64,000 bases of DNA from CANMXU01 sp052030545. GTDB taxonomy: Bacteria; Pseudomonadota; Gammaproteobacteria; Enterobacterales; Alteromonadaceae. The notes below the pieces were generated by a model. The model was not told where the DNA came from and ran no database searches. It worked only from the letters and a program-made list of their open reading frames with translations. Positions 26,149 to 35,321 of the stretch are shown here, piece by piece. The position numbers and the translations under genes are program-made. The DNA lies in assembly GCF_052030545.1 (NCBI RefSeq), contig NZ_JBPDIH010000004.1:372001-436000 (forward strand), in the 5' to 3' direction. How positions within the stretch are numbered: position 1 is the stretch's first letter; the number at the start of each line of letters is the position of its first letter.

Positions 26149-27762
26149 ATGAAATTTAATCATGCACTTAAAAATATCTGTCTGCTAAGTAGTCTATTAG
26201 TTTCAACTTATAGCATGAGCGCAACCACCAACGTTAAAAAAGCCGTTAACCTAGCGCTTGAACCTAAGTCACAAGTAGAAACTAAGCTAAGTAAAATTAA
26301 TCGCGATATCAATAAGCCTAATATTATTTGGCTGGTGCTTGAAGATATCTCGCTTGATTTAGCTGTTTACGGTGAACAAAAGGTGAAAACACCAAACCTT
26401 GATCGCCTAGCAAACCAAGGCATTCGGTATAACAAAGCATTTGCTACGGCAGCCGTGTGTTCAACCTCTCGTTCGGCATTTTTCACAGGCATGCACGCAA
26501 CTAGCATTGGCGCGCATCATCACCGCAGCCACATAAGCGACAATTACCAACTGCCAGCGCATGTCAAACTGATGTCTGATTACATGCGCAATGCTGGCTA
26601 CGTTAACTTGTTAATGGGGCCGAAACAAAAAACAGACTTTAATTTTGACCATCAAGGGCCGGTATTCGACGCTCAAGATGGCGAGATAAAATACTCTGGC
26701 GGCGCATATACCCATGCGCCAATCGACATTAACCTACTCACCCGCCCTGCTTGGCAAAAATACCGCAGTGAATTTTCAGGCAAACCGTTTTTTGCGCAAA
26801 TTAATTACAGCGAAACACACCGCACTTTTATTTCTGATAAGCAAAACCCTGTAGATCCCGCCACAGTAAATTTACCTAGCTATTACGCTGATCACGACAT
26901 TACCCGTCGCGATTGGGCATTGTATTTAGAAACCGTGCAAACCGTTGACCAAAAAGTTGGCAAATTAATGGCTGACTTAGCGCACGCTGGCGCCTTAGAA
27001 AATACCATTATTTTTATTTTTGGTGATCACGGCCGGGCAATGCTTCGCGACAAGCAATGGTTATACGATGGCGGCATCGAAGTGCCGTTAATTGTCTGGG
27101 GGCAAGGTATAGCCAAAGGCAAAGTGAGCGATCAGTTAATCAGCCTGATAGATATTATGCCCACCAGTATGAACTTAGCAGGCATTGCTGTGCCAGATTA
27201 TATTGAAGGAAAAGTATTCTTAGGTAAAAACAGTGAAAGCAGAGACTATATTTACGCGCATAAAGATCGCTGTGATGAAACCGACGACCGCGTGCGAGCA
27301 GTGCGCGATCAACAATTTAAATACATCAGAAATTTCTGGCCAGAAAAACCTTATACCGACTTTAATACCTATAAAAAACTGCAATATCCAGTATTTACTT
27401 TAATGCACAAACTACATCAGCAAGGTAAATTAACGCCTGAACAAGCATCCTTTTATGCTAACACTCGCCCAGCGGAAGAGCTTTACGACACAGTGAACGA
27501 TCCTGATGAAGTACACAACTTAGCGACCAATGCACAATATAAGAATGTGCTCACTAAAATGCGTCAACAATTAGCGCATTGGCAAAAAAGTACTGGCGAT
27601 CAAGGCATGTTGCCCGAAGATGAAAAGGTAAAAAACGACTGGGATAATTTTTATCAGCAACATTATCAAAAACAAATGGCCAGTCGAGGCTTATCACCAC
27701 AAGTTGACGACGATACGTATCTCGCTTGGTGGCATACCTTTTTGCTCAACTTAGGTAAATAA
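26149..27762 (+). CDS. Sulfatase (type I, formylglycine)
   Basis: 537 residues with a signal peptide ending near 'YSMSA'. The start codon follows the previous stop by one base. The formylglycine cysteine is Cys104 in 'CSTSRSAFFTGMHATSIGAHHHRSH'. The metal-site stretch reads 'IIWLVLEDISLDLAVYG', with the Glu-Asp pair found in the same subgroup as the sulfatases at 47870 and 29666. The three also share a C-terminal 'GKLTPEQA.FYA.TRPAEELYD..NDP' block. 'FIFGDHGRAMLRDKQWLYDGGIEVPLIVWG' completes the fold. The substrate position is unknown. Confidence 0.92.
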   Translation: MKFNHALKNICLLSSLLVSTYSMSATTNVKKAVNLALEPKSQVETKLSKINRDINKPNIIWLVLEDISLDLAVYGEQKVKTPNLDRLANQGIRYNKAFATAAVCSTSRSAFFTGMHATSIGAHHHRSHISDNYQLPAHVKLMSDYMRNAGYVNLLMGPKQKTDFNFDHQGPVFDAQDGEIKYSGGAYTHAPIDINLLTRPAWQKYRSEFSGKPFFAQINYSETHRTFISDKQNPVDPATVNLPSYYADHDITRRDWALYLETVQTVDQKVGKLMADLAHAGALENTIIFIFGDHGRAMLRDKQWLYDGGIEVPLIVWGQGIAKGKVSDQLISLIDIMPTSMNLAGIAVPDYIEGKVFLGKNSESRDYIYAHKDRCDETDDRVRAVRDQQFKYIRNFWPEKPYTDFNTYKKLQYPVFTLMHKLHQQGKLTPEQASFYANTRPAEELYDTVNDPDEVHNLATNAQYKNVLTKMRQQLAHWQKSTGDQGMLPEDEKVKNDWDNFYQQHYQKQMASRGLSPQVDDDTYLAWWHTFLLNLGK

Positions 27763-27827
27763 CCTCCCTTCCTCCTCAATAAGCCTTGAATGAAAATTCA
27801 GGGCTTTATGATAAATAAGAGAAAATT

Positions 27828-28784
27828 ATGCATACTTTATATAGTAGCGACACTAATTCCTATAATGTCATTGCCCAAATAAACGCTAAAACCAGCATCA
27901 TCAATCTGCTTTTATTGGTATTTATGCTTAGCTGCTTATCGGGCTGCATCGTAGGTTTTAATTCAAAAACTAAACCGCCGATAAATATCGTGTTATTAGC
28001 AGGACAATCTAATATGGCTGGTGCGGGTAATTACAATGCGTTATCTGTTGATACCATTAAGCGCATAAAAGCTATTCAAGATCGCGTCACTATCAGTGTG
28101 GATAACTCGCCATTACAACCGCTCAGCTATACCTATTCAGACCACCATTTGAAAAAATATGGCTTTGGTGAAACCTTTGGCCCTGAACTTTATATGGCGC
28201 TGACTTTGGCAGAGCAAAATCCAAAGCAGCACTACGTATTTATTAAAACCGCGGTAGGAGGCACGTCTTTGCAAGGGGCGTGGAATCCTAATTGGAGCCA
28301 AGAAAAAGCCAACACGGCAGAGAAAGGTCATAAACAACAACTAAAATTATTCTCACAGCACATTAACCAAACCAAGCAGGTTTTAGCGCAACTAGAAAAA
28401 AACCAACAGCGATATAAAATCAGTGCGCTAGTTTGGTTACAAGGTGAAAACGACGCTGCTCGTGAGCTACGTGCCCGCCATTATCATGATAATTTAACCG
28501 CGTTAATTAGCGCTTATCGCCACAAGCTTAAAACGCCAAACTTAACTGTGCTTATTGGTCAGATTAACTCAACCTATGGCAACTTCCCGCAAGGCCCAGC
28601 CATGGTGCGTAACGCCCAAAAGCAAGCGGCTGAAACAGACTCAAATGTTTATTTAATTACCACTTCAACCAACAGCACTTGGCAAGACTTTCCTAAACAT
28701 ATCGACAACGTGCATTACAATACTCAAGGGCAAACGCGCTTAGGGAAAGTATTCGCTAATACCCTGATAAATATAACTAAATAG
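27828..28784 (+). CDS. SGNH-type carbohydrate esterase (sialate O-acetylesterase/CE6-like, SASA domain), lipoprotein
   Basis: 318 residues. After an unusually long N-terminus comes a lipoprotein signal 'LSCLSGC'. The SASA-domain motifs are complete: 'LLAGQSNMAGAG' (catalytic Ser), 'FGETFGPELYMAL', 'IKTAVGGTSL', 'ALVWLQGENDA' and 'DNVHYNTQGQ' (Asp-x-x-His of the triad). Family members remove O-acetyl groups from sugars. It ends the three-sulfatase operon, 65 bases downstream. An acetylesterase in a sulfated-galactan locus suggests that the natural substrate also carries acetyl groups. Confidence 0.85.
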   Translation: MHTLYSSDTNSYNVIAQINAKTSIINLLLLVFMLSCLSGCIVGFNSKTKPPINIVLLAGQSNMAGAGNYNALSVDTIKRIKAIQDRVTISVDNSPLQPLSYTYSDHHLKKYGFGETFGPELYMALTLAEQNPKQHYVFIKTAVGGTSLQGAWNPNWSQEKANTAEKGHKQQLKLFSQHINQTKQVLAQLEKNQQRYKISALVWLQGENDAARELRARHYHDNLTALISAYRHKLKTPNLTVLIGQINSTYGNFPQGPAMVRNAQKQAAETDSNVYLITTSTNSTWQDFPKHIDNVHYNTQGQTRLGKVFANTLINITK

Positions 28785-28969
28785 CTTTCGAACGCTAGCT
28801 TACTAACGCTAGTTTCAACAATCTGCATCAATCAGTATAAACCGCCATTAGTGCCATTTAGTTTCCTATCTAATGAGGTTATGAGATATTAACCTCAGTT
28901 AATCAAAAATTATTAGCCTAGCCGTTTACTTCGTTAGCTAATATAAAGTGATCATAAGGAAACAAGTCA

Positions 28970-29572
28970 ATGGAGTTAACTGTAGGTACCGACTCTACCT
29001 GGTCTTTGAGAGTTTGGATATGTTGCCAATTAACACAAGCAAACGTGAGTATTAAGGTTATTGATTTAACTCAGCCAGCGTATAAATCTCGCATACTTAA
29101 ACATTCACCCACTGGCTTAGTTCCTGCTTTAAATCAGGGTACTTTTACTGTGTATGACTCATTAGCGATTGCTGAATATTTAAATGAGTGCGCTGATGGT
29201 GCGCTTTTCCCTAGCTCAAGCTCAGAAAGAGCCTTGGCTCGTAGCTTGTGCGCAGAGTTACACGCTGGCTTTTTAAACCTGAGATCGCAATGCCCGTTTT
29301 CCACGGAGCCTGTCTCTCCCCTGTTAACATATAATCGTCAAATTGAGAATGAATTAGCACGTATTCAAGACATTTTTTCAGCAGCTAACTTTCCTTTTAT
29401 GTTTAGCTGTGCAGGTGTAGTTGATGCATTTTATGCAATTCTGGCATTTAGGTTAAATGCATATGGCATAAAGCTTAAAGGACATGCAGGTCAGTACCAA
29501 CAAAGTCTATTAGAGTGGACGTATTTAAAACAGGCAATCGCAACAGCGAAAGATTGGAAGAGCATTGACTAA
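28970..29572 (+). CDS. Glutathione S-transferase family protein
   Basis: A 200-residue cytoplasmic GST-fold protein. The N-terminal thioredoxin-like domain has 'STWSLRVWICCQLTQANVSIKVIDLTQ', 'HSPTGLVPALNQGTFTVYDSLAIAEYLNE' (the cis-Pro and Asp-Ser glutathione-binding motif) and 'LFPSSSSERALARSLCAELHAGF'. The C-terminal domain is helical. The residue at the catalytic position is a serine ('STWS'). It stands alone behind a strong terminator and has no evident role in polysaccharide use; it is the one clear outsider inside the locus. Confidence 0.83.
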   Translation: MELTVGTDSTWSLRVWICCQLTQANVSIKVIDLTQPAYKSRILKHSPTGLVPALNQGTFTVYDSLAIAEYLNECADGALFPSSSSERALARSLCAELHAGFLNLRSQCPFSTEPVSPLLTYNRQIENELARIQDIFSAANFPFMFSCAGVVDAFYAILAFRLNAYGIKLKGHAGQYQQSLLEWTYLKQAIATAKDWKSID

Positions 29573-29584
29573 GAGGAAAGATTG

Positions 29585-29616
29585 ACAAAAAAAGCGACAT
29601 CCTTGTCGCTTTTTTA
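29585..29616 (+). terminator. Terminator after the GST gene
   Basis: AAAAAAGCGACA, a short loop, TGTCGCTTTTTT, followed by more T. The stem is symmetrical and may also serve the convergent sulfatase gene. Confidence 0.85.
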
Positions 29617-29665
29617 CTGTCTTATAGTGAAATAATTAACACCTAATTGTTTATAATTTTACTAT

Positions 29666-31618
29666 TTATGATTTTAAATAAGTCACCCGCGCTTTAAACC
29701 ACGTATGAATAGTACGTTGTCGCCAAATTTCTAATGGGTCGGTTAACTCTTTACCCGGTTTTTGCCATGCCTTTCTAAACGGAATATCAAAGGTTTCGCC
29801 GTTAACATCATGTAATTGCGTGGCAATATTTAACAGAGCCAATACCTGCGCGGTATCCGTTGTATTAGCAATAACATCAGTTAGTGCTTGTTGTGCTGGC
29901 TGAGCATCAAATAAAGCTAAATATTGAATTGCTCGTGCTTGGTTTAATGCATTAGTGTCATTATCTTTTATTTGAGTCAACAAGGCTTTTAATTCAATTG
30001 CTTGTTCGCCAAAAGCTAAAGCTGCATTAAGCCCCCAGTATCGTTGCCATTCATTATCAGACAATAATGCCAGTTTCAGTTTATTTTTAGCTAACCCATA
30101 ATCGAGTAACTGTAGGTTAGCAATTTCAGTTAATTGTGCGATTTCAGCCTGGTGCTGCTGCCCAAATAACACCGGATCATTTTGCGCATGTTTAACCAAA
30201 TGGTATTCAGGATAGAAACCTAGATCAGGCAATTGCTGTAATTTATCTGTTAACTGCCTGCGCATTGACTCAAGTATTGCTTGATGCGCAGGATCATCAG
30301 CTAAATTGTTTGTTTCTAGGCCGTCTAATTCTAAGTTATATAACGCTTCTACCGGCTTAGTTTCAAAAAATGCCGCCTGCTGTGGCGTTAACTTACCTTC
30401 ATTAAATAAATCACGCCATTGTCTAAACGCCGCTTGTTTGTAACGGTAGTTAGCAAAGAGTCCATCAGGATTAAATGGCAAGTAGTGACGCATGTATTTA
30501 TATTTGCCCTTTCGTACCGTGCGTACCATGTCGTATTTTTCATCGAAACGATCAGCAAAGGCAAAATGGCTGTCTCGGCTGTTAAGCTTAGCTAAGCTGA
30601 TGTCTTTACCTAAAAAGGCTTCTCCGTCATGCCCTGCAACTTCCTCTATTCCCGCAAGTTTCAACAAGGTTGGCGCAAAATCTATAAAACTCACAAAGCC
30701 ATCAACACGGGTTTCTGTTTTTGCTTGTAAGTCGTCATGTAATAAGTGCCTAAAATTTTCGGGCACGCGCACCACTAACGGTGTATTTAAGCCGCGTTCA
30801 AAAGCATAGCCTTTACTACCCGGCATTACGCCACCATGATCACCAAAATAAAAAATAAAGGTATCTTCTAATAACCCTTCAGCTTTTAATTTGTCGATTA
30901 CGACACCGATTTCTTGGTCAACTTTTTCATGTTGATCTAAATACCTTGCATGGGTATAACGAAACAAGGGCGTATCAGGATAAATTGACGCTAAGTCGAC
31001 AGACGCTGGGTTATTTTTAGTTGGCTTTTTTTCTACATCAGATGCCGGAAAATGTAATTTATGCTCATGGGTCGTGTTCCAACTTTGCATATGGAAAAAT
31101 GGCTGCCCTTCTTGTCTATCTTGCCAGTCAGCACCTTTTTCAGACTTAAACCAATGGCCTTCTGGCTCAATAAAATTGTAGTCTTCTTTATGATTATTTG
31201 TAGTGTGATAGCCTGCCTGAGATAAGTACTCACTTACCGTAGTAATACCTTCTGATAAGGAAATACGTTGATATGGACGATGATATTCCATTGCGAGTCT
31301 TGCAGGGTAAGCTCCCAACGCCAAAGTGGTTCGTGCGGTCGAGCAAACAGGAGAGTTTGATAACGCATTATTAAATACCAAACCTTGTTCAGCTAATGCT
31401 TCAATATTCGGCATAGCAGCCCCTTTGGGGTTGTAAAGTCTTAAGTATTTTTTTGAATTATCTTCAGAGACTAACCAAACAAAATTTGGTTTTTTAATTG
31501 GCTCTACTTTCTTATCTTCAACCAAGGTTTCGGCGTTTTGGCATGCTGATAACACCAATACGCTCACTAGTGATGCTAACTGAGAAGTCGCCTTTTTTAC
31601 ATTGAACGGCTTTATCAT
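29666..31618 (-). CDS. Sulfatase with C-terminal HEAT-like helical domain, lipoprotein
   Basis: 650 residues from the ATG at 31618 (AGGAAAAAG before it); the TTG at 31639 is less likely. Lipobox cysteine 26 ('VLSAC'). The sulfatase domain spans about 40-490: 'FVWLVSEDNSKKYLRLY', formylglycine site Cys92 in 'CSTARTTLALGAYP', 'FYFGDHGGVMPGSKG'. The last 140 residues are alpha-helical with HEAT-like repeats ('NEWQRYWGLNAALAFGEQAIELKALL', 'ALNQARAIQYLALF', 'TAQVLALLNIATQL'), an uncommon addition. It is divergent from the dockerin-bearing GH150-like gene and shares its promoter region and operator. Confidence 0.9.
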   Translation of the reverse strand: MIKPFNVKKATSQLASLVSVLVLSACQNAETLVEDKKVEPIKKPNFVWLVSEDNSKKYLRLYNPKGAAMPNIEALAEQGLVFNNALSNSPVCSTARTTLALGAYPARLAMEYHRPYQRISLSEGITTVSEYLSQAGYHTTNNHKEDYNFIEPEGHWFKSEKGADWQDRQEGQPFFHMQSWNTTHEHKLHFPASDVEKKPTKNNPASVDLASIYPDTPLFRYTHARYLDQHEKVDQEIGVVIDKLKAEGLLEDTFIFYFGDHGGVMPGSKGYAFERGLNTPLVVRVPENFRHLLHDDLQAKTETRVDGFVSFIDFAPTLLKLAGIEEVAGHDGEAFLGKDISLAKLNSRDSHFAFADRFDEKYDMVRTVRKGKYKYMRHYLPFNPDGLFANYRYKQAAFRQWRDLFNEGKLTPQQAAFFETKPVEALYNLELDGLETNNLADDPAHQAILESMRRQLTDKLQQLPDLGFYPEYHLVKHAQNDPVLFGQQHQAEIAQLTEIANLQLLDYGLAKNKLKLALLSDNEWQRYWGLNAALAFGEQAIELKALLTQIKDNDTNALNQARAIQYLALFDAQPAQQALTDVIANTTDTAQVLALLNIATQLHDVNGETFDIPFRKAWQKPGKELTDPLEIWRQRTIHTWFKARVTYLKS

Positions 31619-31967
31619 TCTTTTTCCTATGCTGGGCAATTACATTTGCACATTGTAAACCAATAAGCGGCTAAACCTTACTAATCATAAGCAAGTAATC
31701 TCGCCATTTACAACTTTATAACAGTCGTGCTTTGTTCTGTTTTATTGCATGTATTTATACGATAGAAGCCAACAATACTATAAAAAAAACAAAAAGGAAA
31801 ACGTTTGACCTTTTTATTTCGTTATTCTAACATCGCCAAGCTGAATGATTTTTAAACACTTAAAATACTGTTGTGATAAACCAATAAAAATCATAAGAAA
31901 CAAGCAATAAAAAAAAGAATAACCATAAACAAAAAAACCTTACAAACAAAGGCGGGGATTGAACAAT
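31619..31967. other. Divergent regulatory region between the HEAT-sulfatase and the dockerin enzyme
   Basis: 349 bases, very AT-rich. It contains the AACGTT operator at 31795-31810. A GGCGGGGA ribosome site (31951-31958) sets the ATG at 31968 as the start of the enzyme gene. No small gene was recognised. Confidence 0.55.
31795..31810. promoter_or_regulatory. Predicted LacI operator in the 31.8 kb divergent region
   Basis: AGGAAAACGTTTGACC, set in AAAAAGG...CCTTTTT flanks that extend the imperfect dyad. It is about 160 bases before the GH150-like start and 175 before the divergent sulfatase. Confidence 0.55.
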
Positions 31968-34900
31968 ATGTATAAAAAACTTACTGCAATTGCGATAGCC
32001 ATTGGTATTAATACCAGTGCAGCAGCTAATTTTAATACCGACGGAAATGGTATTAGAAACATTATCACTGCGACAAATAACGAGGAAAACGTTCTCTTTA
32101 TTTCTGAGTTAGATGGTGCAGTAGCCAGTTATACGCTTGATGGTGAAAAACGCTGGAGTAACCAAACCGATCAGCAAGCAGTCCTCTTTGAAATTGAAGC
32201 GGCTGATATCACTGGTGACGGTAATGACGATTTAGTTGGCGCGAGCGCTGACGGCCATATTTATTTGTGGAATAGCGATGGTGAACTTATCTGGAAAACA
32301 GCGCCTGCTAACAAAGTGCGCTTTTCAGAAATCGCCGTTGTTAATGTCAATGGCGAAAAACGTATTTATGCTGGCGGTAATGACTATAAGCTTTATGAAA
32401 TAGATAAAAACGGCAACATTTTATCAGCGACCGAAGTCGGCGGCGTTATTCGTAAAATGGAAACAGGTGATTTTCTTGAAGACGGCACCGACAGTATATT
32501 TGTATGGACCTTTGCGCACGATAAATACAACTGGAAATTTTTTGGTATTTTTGATCCTAAAACCAATTCGGTGGTGCAAGACAATAGCCAAAAAGCCAAA
32601 ACATTAACGCCGTTAAAAAGCTTTATGCCAACCAGTTTTGATATTGCCGATATTAATGGCGACGGTTTAGACGATGTCCTCGCTTTTGGCGTAGGTAAAC
32701 AGCAAGGCGGTGGCGGCTTTGTTGCTGTTGATGGCCAAGCAAACTTACTGGCCAGTTATGCGGTGCCAAAAACCGACAAGCAACGATATGCGCATATTCA
32801 AGGCACCTCGTTACTTCCCGTAACCAATGAAGTGGTGATGCAATTTGGCGGTTATCTTTATCGATTAGATGCCAACGGCAATTTACTCGAAAAATCAGGC
32901 AGTCGTTATGGTGAAGAAATTTATCACAGCTTAACAACCTTACCACAAGAGAGTTTATTGATTGGCGCAGGTCAAGTTGGTGGTGGCAATGGCGTATACA
33001 AATACGACTTAACCGAGTCAGACTATTTACAAACTCAACATTCATTGCAAGGGCGAATGGCTGAAGTAGAAAGCAACATTAACCAGCTATATCAACAAGC
33101 ATTAACGTTTGAATTACCCAGTTATCAAAGCAAAGATGATAAACCTTGGGTAATGATAGGGCCAGAAGCCAATAACGATGTACAAAGCTTAACGGGTTCA
33201 GAAGTGTTGTATATCAGCCAACAAACTTGGTATGAAAATACCGACCGAAGCGATTTAATTGCCGCCATTGGGCCTGAAGCTGACAACCGAGATTCTCGCG
33301 GTAAATACACAAAAACCAGAGCTGAACTTGTTGAAGAAGCTAAAGCGCTTGAAGCGGCAGGCACACCTTTTACACTTTGGGCCGGACATGGAAACGATCC
33401 TTTTTACCTACATATAGAAACCCTCGAAGAAATATTAAAAGTCGCGCCAAGTACTTGTTACGGTTTTACTTATGCTGAAATGCATAATCCAGAAGATAAA
33501 CGTTATCAATACTTTGCAGAAAACTATGTACCACGTTTAGCCGCTGCGATCAGAGAACACGCTCCACAAGCTAAACTCTATTTTCGCTACAAAAATATTT
33601 TTTGGGGTGGTAGCTCGCACGTTTACCCGTGGAAAGAGATGTTCTACTCTGGAAAATACGCCGATATTTTAGTGCCCGCCTCAGAAGATACCTCTTCTCG
33701 TACCCAAGATATTAACTTAACGGGTCGCATTGGTATGTTTGCCTCAGGCGCCGTTGATGATTTTGCCGCCCGCTTAGTTGACGATAACCCGGCAACATGG
33801 CGTCCATTGTCTCCGGGCGGACAGCGCAGCGTTTCACCGTACTTACGCCAAGCCGCCATGATGATGACCCACGGTTCACGTACCGGATTACTGTTCGACA
33901 TAAAATATTTTGAACAACCTGGCTTTAACGCCCTATACGCGTTAATGGCTTCAGGTGCGTTGCCACAAGTAAAACGCGAAAATATGTTGTCGATTGGTTC
34001 GTGGTTACTGACTGAAAATGTTGACGTGCATTTAACAGAAAGCATTGAAGATCATCATAATATGCTGCAATACGATGAACAGGCCGGCGATGCTATATTT
34101 TCATATGGTCAAAACAATTGGACCGGCACCGACCTACCCGAACATGACTATTCTAAGCTCGCTTTAGGGGTTAATTACCGCTGGGCAAATTACATTCCTG
34201 AACTGCCACACGGCATGGTGCCAATTATGACCTCAGAATTTGCCAACACTTTAGCTGAACAAGGTGTGCCTTATGTGGTTACGGATTTAAAACAAGGCAT
34301 AGTCGATGGTGTAAAAATCCCTGCTAAAGACTTCGCTGCAACATTTTCTGCCACAGTAACGGCAGGTGAAAGCCGATTACCCGTCGTGGTTAAAGGCGCA
34401 GCTTGGTCAGCCATCAAAATCGACAGCACTCATATTCGTTTAGTGCTAATGGACCAAGGTTATTTAGATCCGCAGCAGCGACAAGCACAAGTCAACTTTC
34501 AAGGTATCGAGGTAAATAAAGTCACCGATATTTTAAGCAAAGAAGTGTTATCTCACAGTGGCACTGACATGCAAATAGAAGTGCCTGCCGGTTCAATACG
34601 TTTAGTTGATATTGAATTAGCAACACCATTGTCAGAATCAAATAACAATGAGACAGAGACCGACGACGGCTCTGATGGTAATACGCCCTGCGACGCCGGA
34701 GCCGATAACTCCGGAGCCAATCAGTCAACAACAAGCGAGTGCGGGAACGACATCCTTGACAGTGATGGTGATGGCGTTGCTGATGAGCTTGATGCGTTTC
34801 CTAGTGATCCAACGGAAACGGTAGATACAGATAATGACGGCATCGGCAATAACGCCGATCCTGACGATGACAATGATGGTCGAAAAGACGAACTTGACGC

Positions 34901-35321
34901 CTTTCCACTAGACCCAACTGAAAAGTTTGATTTTGATGGCGACGGTATTGGCAATAAAGCCGACAACGATGACGACAACGACGGCGTACTCGATAAAGAC
35001 GACGCTTTTAAATTTGACGCAAGTGAATGGTTAGACACCGATGGCGACGGCATTGGCAACAATGCCGATACGGATGACGATAACGACGGCGTATTAGACA
35101 GCCAAGACTTAAGAGTACTTGATACTAGCACCGGCTTATTAGGCGATTTAGATCTTGATTTAGATATCGACGCAATGGATATTCGCGCCTTTAATGCTGC
35201 GTTGCGAGCAGGCACAGAACTATTACCTGAATACGACTTAAATGGTGACGGCACAATAAGCAGGCTCGATGTTAGAAGCTTAACAAAATTATGTACCTAC
35301 AACCGCTGCGGAGTGAAATAA
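31968..35321 (+). CDS. GH150-like (lambda-carrageenase) enzyme with thrombospondin-3 repeats and C-terminal dockerin
   Basis: 1117 residues. After the signal peptide, residues 20-370 form a beta-propeller with Ca-binding FG-GAP motifs ('DITGDGNDDLVGASADGHIYLW', 'DINGDGLDDVLAFG'). The catalytic module of about 390-890 has 'WAGHGNDPFYLH' (471 on), 'YGFTYAEMHNP', 'FRYKNIFWGGSSH' and 'ASEDTSSRTQDINLTGR'. A propeller joined to a unique C-domain matches what is known of lambda-carrageenase (GH150); the context agrees, but I have not compared sequences. From about 931 come four TSP3 repeats (D-x-D-x-D-G). Residues 1059-1117 form a dockerin-like pair of Ca loops ('DLDLDLDIDAMD', 'DLNGDGTISRLD'). The stop overlaps the cohesin-like gene. 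Paralogue of the protein at 39712. Confidence 0.72.
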   Translation: MYKKLTAIAIAIGINTSAAANFNTDGNGIRNIITATNNEENVLFISELDGAVASYTLDGEKRWSNQTDQQAVLFEIEAADITGDGNDDLVGASADGHIYLWNSDGELIWKTAPANKVRFSEIAVVNVNGEKRIYAGGNDYKLYEIDKNGNILSATEVGGVIRKMETGDFLEDGTDSIFVWTFAHDKYNWKFFGIFDPKTNSVVQDNSQKAKTLTPLKSFMPTSFDIADINGDGLDDVLAFGVGKQQGGGGFVAVDGQANLLASYAVPKTDKQRYAHIQGTSLLPVTNEVVMQFGGYLYRLDANGNLLEKSGSRYGEEIYHSLTTLPQESLLIGAGQVGGGNGVYKYDLTESDYLQTQHSLQGRMAEVESNINQLYQQALTFELPSYQSKDDKPWVMIGPEANNDVQSLTGSEVLYISQQTWYENTDRSDLIAAIGPEADNRDSRGKYTKTRAELVEEAKALEAAGTPFTLWAGHGNDPFYLHIETLEEILKVAPSTCYGFTYAEMHNPEDKRYQYFAENYVPRLAAAIREHAPQAKLYFRYKNIFWGGSSHVYPWKEMFYSGKYADILVPASEDTSSRTQDINLTGRIGMFASGAVDDFAARLVDDNPATWRPLSPGGQRSVSPYLRQAAMMMTHGSRTGLLFDIKYFEQPGFNALYALMASGALPQVKRENMLSIGSWLLTENVDVHLTESIEDHHNMLQYDEQAGDAIFSYGQNNWTGTDLPEHDYSKLALGVNYRWANYIPELPHGMVPIMTSEFANTLAEQGVPYVVTDLKQGIVDGVKIPAKDFAATFSATVTAGESRLPVVVKGAAWSAIKIDSTHIRLVLMDQGYLDPQQRQAQVNFQGIEVNKVTDILSKEVLSHSGTDMQIEVPAGSIRLVDIELATPLSESNNNETETDDGSDGNTPCDAGADNSGANQSTTSECGNDILDSDGDGVADELDAFPSDPTETVDTDNDGIGNNADPDDDNDGRKDELDAFPLDPTEKFDFDGDGIGNKADNDDDNDGVLDKDDAFKFDASEWLDTDGDGIGNNADTDDDNDGVLDSQDLRVLDTSTGLLGDLDLDLDIDAMDIRAFNAALRAGTELLPEYDLNGDGTISRLDVRSLTKLCTYNRCGVK
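32093..32108. promoter_or_regulatory. Possible intragenic operator in the dockerin-enzyme gene
   Basis: AGGAAAACGTTCTCTT, a good dyad of the locus consensus about 125 bases inside the coding region and about 300 bases from the upstream site. It could be an auxiliary site for repressor looping, but coding constraint makes chance possible. Confidence 0.35.

Noticed and set aside
34721..35254. Serine/proline-rich open frame on the minus strand inside the TSP3/dockerin region
   Set aside because: It is the antisense shadow of the repeated Asp-Gly-Asp codons; no start signals and no protein features.
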